A stretch of DNA of 64,000 nucleotides from assembly GCA_965222505.1 (NCBI GenBank), contig OZ244956.1, positions 3,472,001-3,536,000 on the forward strand, read 5' to 3'. This DNA comes from G965222505 sp965222505. Lineage in GTDB: Bacteria; Bacteroidota; Rhodothermia; Rhodothermales; DATKEJ01. The notes under the pieces are model-generated. The model ran no database searches and was not told the DNA's origin. It saw nothing but the letters and a program-made list of their open reading frames with translations. The translations under genes were made by a program, and so were the position numbers. Shown in pieces: positions 58,970 to 64,000 of this stretch (positions are counted from its first letter, which is position 1; each line of letters begins with the position of its first letter).

Positions 58970-61225
58970 ATGCGCTTTTCCATCTTTTGCTGGATACTGG
59001 GTGTGCTGGCCCTGCCCCTGGATGCCCTGGCCCAACCGGCCGAGTTGAACGGCCTGATCCGGGATGCCGAGGGCCTCGCCCTGGCCGGGGTCAACATCCG
59101 GCTTGATGGCACCACACAGGGCACCACCAGCAATCCGGATGGACGCTATACCCTCACCGGCATTACGCCGGGTACGTATACCGTTATTGCATCATTCATC
59201 GGGTTTCGGGAAGGTCGGGCCCGGGTCCGACTGGCGGAAAGAGACGTGCGTACGCTGGATTTTACACTGGAGGAATTGGTGGTGCAATCCGGCGAAGTGG
59301 TCGTTACCGCCGGCCGGCGTGCCCAGTTGACCCAGGATGTACCCGTAAGCCTGACGGTGGTCTCGCCCCGTGAACTGGAAACACGCAACATCGTGGCGCT
59401 GGATCAAGCGTTGCAATACGTACCGGGGGTGCAGTTGCAGGGGAGCCAGGTGAATGTACGCGGCTCGTCCGGGTTTTCGTACAACACCGGTAGCCGGGTG
59501 CTGATGCTCCTCGACGGCATCCCGCTGCTGACACCGGACAGCGATGGTTTCCCATTCGATGCCCTGCCGTTTGCACAGATCGAACAGATTGAGGTGTTCA
59601 AGGGGCCCGGCTCGGCCTTGTATGGCAGCGGCGCGCTGGGCGGCGTGATCAACATCATCACCAAAGACTTCCCGTCCACCCCGGAAACCTCCGTGCGGGC
59701 TTTCAGCGGGGTTTATGAACCGGCCCGCTACCCGATCTGGTATGAGCACTGGCCGGATGGCGATGCATTTCGTCCGTTTGGCGGAGTAACGGTCACCCAT
59801 GCCCAGCGGGTGGGCGCGAAGTTCGGGTATTGGGTCAATCTGGCCTATCGGCAAGACGAGGGGTTTATGAACTTCAACAAGACCCAGTTGATGCAGGGTT
59901 ACACCAAGTTGGGCTATGCGCCAAGCCCGACGAAGCGCTTCGATGTGCTCCTGGGGGTGATGTCCCGCACGAAGGACAGCTTCCTGTTCTGGAACGGGGC
60001 GCGGGATGCGCTTCAGCCGGGCAATGTGGTTCTGGGGCAAAGCAGCGATCCCAACCAGCCTCCCAGCGGCACCAGCGACAACAACACCAACCAGGTCAGC
60101 CTCATGCCGACCTTCACGCATTTGCTGGGACCAAATCTGTTCTACAGCGCCAAACTCCGGCTTTTCGGGACGCTTATCCGGCCAATCAGCGACACCACGG
60201 GAGAGCCGCGTGATTTTAGCGATGGCACGGTCGGGTTTCGGTATGGGGGCGAGGTGCAGGTCAACTGGGAACGTAAGGAGGGGCAATACCTGGTGGCGGG
60301 TGTGACCGGGGATGCATTGGCCACGCGCTCGTCATTTTATGTAACCACCGACGGAGATGAACTTGGCAGTCAGCCGGAGAGTGCAGCCTTTGCGCAATGG
60401 GAGCAAGCCCTCGGCCCGGTCAACCTGACGGCTGGCCTGCGCTTCGACGGATACCGCATTGATGCCTCGACCAGCGTTTCCCGGCTCAGTCCGAAAATCG
60501 GCGTGGCGTATGCGGCCACGGATGCCTTCACGTTGCGTGCGGCCTTCGGGCAGGGCTTCCGGGTGCCCAGCCTGGCCGAGCGGTTTACGGATAATCAGGA
60601 CTTCTTCCCGATTGTCCGCAACCCGACGATCCGGCCGGAAGAAAGCACCAGCTACGAAGTGGGGGTACGAGGGTTGGTGCTTTTGGGCAAAAAAGACGGC
60701 CTGCAAGCCGATGTAGCATTATTCTGGAACGAGTTTGAAAACCTCGTCGAGCCGAAGCTCATTCCGGAAAAGTCGGCCTTCCAGTTTGTGAACCTGACCC
60801 GTGCCCGCGTGCGCGGGTTTGAAGTCGCGCTGGACGCAGCCCTCCTGGCTGACCGACTCCAACTTCGTTTCGGCTACACCTTTCTTGATGGCGACGACCT
60901 AGAACTGGATGTACCGCTGTCCTTCCGCCCACCTCACCTCATCAAAACCGGTTTCGACGCGCAACTCTACGGCCATCTGGACCTCGGCCTGGATTATCGC
61001 TTTGCCGCCGCCCCGGAGCGCATCGACTCGGACTTCGTCAGTTTCGTCCCGGATGCCGATGTACTGGAGGAGACCCACATCGTCGATACCCGAATCGGCA
61101 CCCGGTGGCGGTGGGTGCGCGTGGCCTTCCACGTCAAAAACGCCCTGGAATACTACGCCCTCGCCCGCCCGGCCTTGCTGGCTCCGCCCCGGCATTACCA
61201 GTTGCAGGTACAGGTGGATTTTTGA
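58970..61225 (+). CDS. TonB-dependent outer-membrane receptor
   Basis: Receptor of 751 residues. Signal peptide at 1-22. CarboxypepD_reg-like domain follows (about 25-105, LNGLIRDAEGLALAGVNIRL and GRYTLTGITPGTYTVIASFI), then the plug domain (about 115-230, DQALQYVPGVQLQGSQVNVR, and GPGSALYGSGALGGVINIIT). The 22-stranded barrel runs to the end and terminates in LQVQVDF, with a final Phe. The N-terminal domain, common in Bacteroidota, differs from Proteobacteria. Ligand is unknown, possibly siderophore, cobalamin or oligosaccharide; no SusD partner is present. Confidence 0.93.
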   Translation: MRFSIFCWILGVLALPLDALAQPAELNGLIRDAEGLALAGVNIRLDGTTQGTTSNPDGRYTLTGITPGTYTVIASFIGFREGRARVRLAERDVRTLDFTLEELVVQSGEVVVTAGRRAQLTQDVPVSLTVVSPRELETRNIVALDQALQYVPGVQLQGSQVNVRGSSGFSYNTGSRVLMLLDGIPLLTPDSDGFPFDALPFAQIEQIEVFKGPGSALYGSGALGGVINIITKDFPSTPETSVRAFSGVYEPARYPIWYEHWPDGDAFRPFGGVTVTHAQRVGAKFGYWVNLAYRQDEGFMNFNKTQLMQGYTKLGYAPSPTKRFDVLLGVMSRTKDSFLFWNGARDALQPGNVVLGQSSDPNQPPSGTSDNNTNQVSLMPTFTHLLGPNLFYSAKLRLFGTLIRPISDTTGEPRDFSDGTVGFRYGGEVQVNWERKEGQYLVAGVTGDALATRSSFYVTTDGDELGSQPESAAFAQWEQALGPVNLTAGLRFDGYRIDASTSVSRLSPKIGVAYAATDAFTLRAAFGQGFRVPSLAERFTDNQDFFPIVRNPTIRPEESTSYEVGVRGLVLLGKKDGLQADVALFWNEFENLVEPKLIPEKSAFQFVNLTRARVRGFEVALDAALLADRLQLRFGYTFLDGDDLELDVPLSFRPPHLIKTGFDAQLYGHLDLGLDYRFAAAPERIDSDFVSFVPDADVLEETHIVDTRIGTRWRWVRVAFHVKNALEYYALARPALLAPPRHYQLQVQVDF

Positions 61226-61484
61226 GGGGTTGTTTACTTCTAGCGTGAGTCGCCTTTGGCTCGTTTGTCGCTACGCTCGTTTGTTGTACGCCCCCTGCGG
61301 AGGCTGGTTGTTAGTTGTACGCCCGCTATGCGGGCTGGTGGTTAATTGTGAGTTGGTTCTCACATCACAATCCACGTACCACTAACAACGAGCGAGCGGC
61401 CCGCACATAAATCCGCATTGCGGCCCAAGACTTGTGGCCGTGAGCGTACCACAAACGAGCGTAGCGACTAACAAAGTAAACCTC
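61226..61484. repeat. Intergenic repeats of the CGTAGCGACTAAC family
   Basis: Short direct and inverted repeats (TCGCTACGCTCGTTTGTTGT, TGTACGCCCCCTGCGG, GTACGCCCGCTATGCGGGC, ACGAGCGTAGCGACTAACAA) related to the 27-bp tandem unit at 53281. No gene. Complementary arms around GCCTTTGGCTCG and ACGAGCG may form hairpins. Confidence 0.6.
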
Positions 61485-62414
61485 ATGCGCTATCTCTGTC
61501 TCATACTCCTCCTCACCGGCTGTACCCCGGCACCAACGCCACCGCCCAGCGCCCCTTACCTTGTGGTATTGGGCATCGGGCAGGATGCGGGGGTGCCACA
61601 GGCGGGCAACCGCACGCACCCGGCCTGGGCCGATGCGACGTTGCGCCGGTATACGGTCAGCCTCGGTCTTGTTGACCCAACAACCGGCCAACGCTGGCTC
61701 TTTGAGGCGACGCCGGATATCAAAGACCAGTTACACGCCCTTGATAGGCTTGCCCCTGCCGAAGCCGTGCCGGGCCTCGATGGGGTGTTTCTGACGCATG
61801 CCCACATCGGGCACTACACCGGCCTGATGCACTTCGGGCACGAGGTGATGGGGGCAAAAGAAGTGCCGGTCTATGCGATGCCGCGCATGACAGACTTTCT
61901 CCGGACCAACGGCCCCTGGGACCAACTGGTGCGCTATCAGAACATCTCCCTTCAACCCTTGCAAGCCGATTCCACCGTGGTGCTGAATGAAAACCTGAAC
62001 GTCACGCCGTTTCTCGTCCCGCATCGGGAAGAGTATTCCGAGACGGTCGGCTACCATATTGCCGGGCCGAACCGGTCGGTGTTGTTCATTCCGGACGTCA
62101 ACAAGTGGGCAGCATGGGACGCACAGGGCACACGCATCGAAGAGGTGCTGGCTACGGTTGATGTGGCCTATCTGGATGCCACATTTTACAATGGCGACGA
62201 GTTGCCGGGCCGAAACATGGCGGATATTCCGCACCCGTTCATCGTCGAGAGCATGATGCGGTTTGCAGCGTTGCCTGCGGCTGAGCAGGCCAAGGTGCGG
62301 TTCATCCATCTGAACCACAGCAATCCGGCCCTGTTGCCCGAGCGTGAGGTTCAGCAGCAGATCAAGGCTGCCGGTTTTGATCTGGCCGTAGAAGGGGAGG
62401 TAGAGGTGTTATGA
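61485..62414 (+). CDS. MBL-fold lipoprotein, PqqB-like
   Basis: Metallo-beta-lactamase-fold protein of 309 residues anchored by a lipoprotein signal (MRYLCLILLLTGC). The metal-binding motif is THAHIGHYTGL; the Asp of the usual HxHxDH is replaced by Gly, as in PqqB. PqqB-like segments include LGIGQDAGVPQAGNRTHPAW and VLFIPDVNKWAAWD. Other pqq genes are absent, so this is not a PQQ cluster. It overlaps the next gene by 4 bp. The ATG at 61485 is chosen since the upstream extension lacks a signal peptide. Confidence 0.85.
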   Translation: MRYLCLILLLTGCTPAPTPPPSAPYLVVLGIGQDAGVPQAGNRTHPAWADATLRRYTVSLGLVDPTTGQRWLFEATPDIKDQLHALDRLAPAEAVPGLDGVFLTHAHIGHYTGLMHFGHEVMGAKEVPVYAMPRMTDFLRTNGPWDQLVRYQNISLQPLQADSTVVLNENLNVTPFLVPHREEYSETVGYHIAGPNRSVLFIPDVNKWAAWDAQGTRIEEVLATVDVAYLDATFYNGDELPGRNMADIPHPFIVESMMRFAALPAAEQAKVRFIHLNHSNPALLPEREVQQQIKAAGFDLAVEGEVEVL

Positions 62415-63379
62415 GCCTGAAACGCTGGTGGCAAACCACCCTCAACCCTGAAAGGTATCACGGGCCTACGGCCAGGCAGCCGTATTTCGAGGGATGGTAT
62501 TACAAACTGGTCGATCCGACGGGTACGCACACATTGGCTGTTATTCCCGGTATTTTTCTGGGAGAGGATCCGGACCGGCATCATGCCTTCGTACAGATTT
62601 TCGAGGGGGCTACAGGCCGCGTCGAACACATCCGATACCCGGTGCAAGCCTTTGAAGCCACATCGGAGGGGTTTGACATCCGCATCGGCCCGAATCGGTT
62701 CAGTCGTACGGCAATCACCCTGGACCTGCCTGATGTTAAGGGAACGGTGGATCTCATCAAGCCGGTGCCCTGGCCGGTGACGGTCCGTTCGCCCGGCATC
62801 ATGGGCTGGTATGCCTGGGTGCCGACGATGGAGTGCTACCACGGTGTTGTGAGCCTGGATCATGGCTTGGCCGGGCGCTTACAACTTGGCGAGGCAACCG
62901 TAGACTTTACAGGTGGGCGTGGGTATACAGAGAAGGACTGGGGCCAGAACTTTCCGAAGACGTGGGTCTGGATGCAATCGAACCATTTTGAAACCGAGGG
63001 CACCAGTCTCACGGCTTCCATCGCCCAGATTCCCTGGCGGCGTACCACGTTTCCAGGTTTCATCGTGGGGTTCTGGCACGGCGGCACCTTGCATCGGTTT
63101 GCCACCTATACCGGCGCCAAGGTTGAACACCTGCACGTGGGTGACACCGAAGTCCAGTGGACCCTCACCAACCGCACCCACCGCCTAGACCTCCGTGCCC
63201 AACGTGTTCCCGGCGCGATGCTCTACGCGCCCACCCCTAAAGACATGATTCCGCGTGTGGAAGAAACCGTCCAGGCCACGGTCGAAGTTACGCTTGCCAC
63301 ACAAGCGGGCATGGTGGTTTTTGAAGGTACAGGACGCTATGCCGGGTTAGAGGTGATGGGGGAAGGGTTGGGTTGGTAA
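62411..63379 (+). CDS. Tocopherol-cyclase-like protein
   Basis: Soluble beta-barrel-type protein of 322 residues. Similarity is to the tocopherol cyclase family: PYFEGWYYKLVDPTGTHTLA near the N-terminus, RGYTEKDWGQNFPKTWVWMQ (about 176-195) and PWRRTTFPGFIVGFWHGGTL. Non-photosynthetic bacteria carry many such genes of unknown reaction. It shares ATGA with the PqqB-like gene, so the two proteins are made together. A role in cyclising or binding an isoprenoid or lipid substrate is speculative. Confidence 0.82.
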   Translation: MSLKRWWQTTLNPERYHGPTARQPYFEGWYYKLVDPTGTHTLAVIPGIFLGEDPDRHHAFVQIFEGATGRVEHIRYPVQAFEATSEGFDIRIGPNRFSRTAITLDLPDVKGTVDLIKPVPWPVTVRSPGIMGWYAWVPTMECYHGVVSLDHGLAGRLQLGEATVDFTGGRGYTEKDWGQNFPKTWVWMQSNHFETEGTSLTASIAQIPWRRTTFPGFIVGFWHGGTLHRFATYTGAKVEHLHVGDTEVQWTLTNRTHRLDLRAQRVPGAMLYAPTPKDMIPRVEETVQATVEVTLATQAGMVVFEGTGRYAGLEVMGEGLGW

Positions 63380-63435
63380 TTGGTGATTGAGTTGCTTGAA
63401 CGGAGCGCTATGCTTTATATTAGCGGCCCTTATTT

Positions 63436-63519
63436 GCCGGAGTGGTGGAATTGGTAGACACGCAGCACTCAAAATGCTGTGTCCTTACGGACGTGTCGGT
63501 TCGAGTCCGACCTCCGGTA
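63436..63519 (+). tRNA. tRNA-Leu(CAA)
   Basis: Class II tRNA of 84 nt. Acceptor GCCGGAG/CTCCGGT with one G-U, D-loop AATTGGTAGA, anticodon stem CAGCA/TGCTG with loop CTCAAAA giving CAA, variable arm TGTCCTTACGGACGTG and T-loop TTCGAGT. Discriminator A. No intron, unlike the Leu(TAA) gene. Confidence 0.94.
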
Positions 63520-63761
63520 CAAAAAAAGATCTCGTAACCCTGGGATGTGTCGATACGGGACGGTGTGTTCGAGGGCTACCACAGGCCGTGCGCTCGCAGG
63601 AATTGGTTGTTTGGCATTTGAGAATTTTTCAGGCCTTGATTTCTTTTTTGGGTCATAGTATTTATCTTACCAAAGAGGTGAATGTTTACTTGGGGAGGCT
63701 TGTAAACATATTCTGTTGCGTTGGCTTTGGTTAACTCAGCGGGTATTTATGGAGGTAAAGT

Positions 63762-64000
63762 ATGGAGGTACGTACCCTAGACGGGACGGGTTTGCGTGAT
63801 ATTGAGGATCAGTTGGAGCAAATCTCTCGGTCTTCGTTTTCACCATCGGTTGCGGTGGTCTTCTCGTCTCCGGCCTGTGCATATACCAGCATTGCCCAGC
63901 TCCTGGGCCGGTACGGTATTCAGGTGTTTGGCTGCACAACAGCCGGTGAAATCCACGACGATAAGGTTCTGGATGCTAGTGTTGTTGTTATGTTGCTCGA
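63762..64000 (+). CDS. FIST-domain sensor protein, N-terminal part
   Basis: The frame starts at ATG 63762, with GGAGG at 63751-63755 spaced 6 nt. It reads MEVRTLDGTGLRDIEDQLEQ and continues with SVAVVFSSPACAYTSIAQLL and FGCTTAGEI, the signature of the FIST N-terminal domain, a small-molecule sensor found in signal transduction. The gene runs past the window end, so any output domain is out of view. Confidence 0.85.
   Translation, partial: MEVRTLDGTGLRDIEDQLEQISRSSFSPSVAVVFSSPACAYTSIAQLLGRYGIQVFGCTTAGEIHDDKVLDASVVVMLL

Noticed and set aside
61485..63379. PQQ biosynthesis cluster
   Set aside because: Only a PqqB-like fold is present; no pqqA, pqqC, pqqD or pqqE, and the partner gene is tocopherol-cyclase-like.

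Overview
The window looks like a chromosomal segment of a GC-rich Bacteroidota-type bacterium, most plausibly of the Rhodothermota (Rhodothermales-like) branch. The evidence is a secreted subtilase with a C-terminal type IX secretion sorting domain, a TonB-dependent receptor with an N-terminal carboxypeptidase-regulatory-like domain, weak Shine-Dalgarno sequences, tRNA genes without encoded CCA, and short intergenic repeats. The lineage call is inference from gene content; no rRNA gene is present.

Left part (1-26 kb), mostly housekeeping and catabolism: the end of a beta-class DNA methyltransferase, heme O synthase, a phosphoglucosamine/phosphomannomutase, TonB, a polyprenyl-phosphate sugar transferase, a fused E1 alpha/beta branched-chain 2-oxoacid dehydrogenase, an ECF sigma factor, polyphosphate glucokinase, a glycosyltransferase and a lipid-anchored thioredoxin-fold protein. 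A leftward seven-gene cluster at 19.6-11.9 kb (Gfo/Idh oxidoreductase, TRAP transporter DctP-DctQ-DctM, UxaB, UxuA, KDPG aldolase) is a hexuronate uptake and catabolism unit. Then come a decayed UPF0175/DUF3368 toxin-antitoxin pair, a cupin, a secreted esterase, a Fic protein and a frameshifted outer-membrane phospholipase A.

Middle part (27-41 kb), mobile and genome-defence material: a TnpB remnant, then a type I-E-like CRISPR array of 30 forward repeats at 61-bp period, cut inside a spacer by a complete IS21-family element with a 5-bp target duplication. It is preceded by a two-repeat mini-array in the opposite orientation. No cas gene is in the window. Next are IS256-family and IS982-family elements, both with target duplications, and an IS3 remnant. 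The most striking observation is that two tRNA genes here, tRNA-Asn(GTT) and tRNA-Leu(TAA), are each split in the anticodon by a group I intron of about 260 nt with recognisable P, Q, R and S core elements.

Right part (41-64 kb): a cytidine deaminase with reversed domain roles, a T9SS subtilase, a large VWA-like membrane protein, a GCS2-family ligase, a Ser/Thr kinase with TPR repeats, a periplasmic beta-carbonic anhydrase, a flippase operon, type II dehydroquinase with an MBL hydrolase, RNase G/E with a basic insertion, a TonB-dependent receptor pair, a PqqB-like MBL lipoprotein translationally coupled to a tocopherol-cyclase-like protein, tRNA-Leu(CAA), and the start of a FIST sensor protein.
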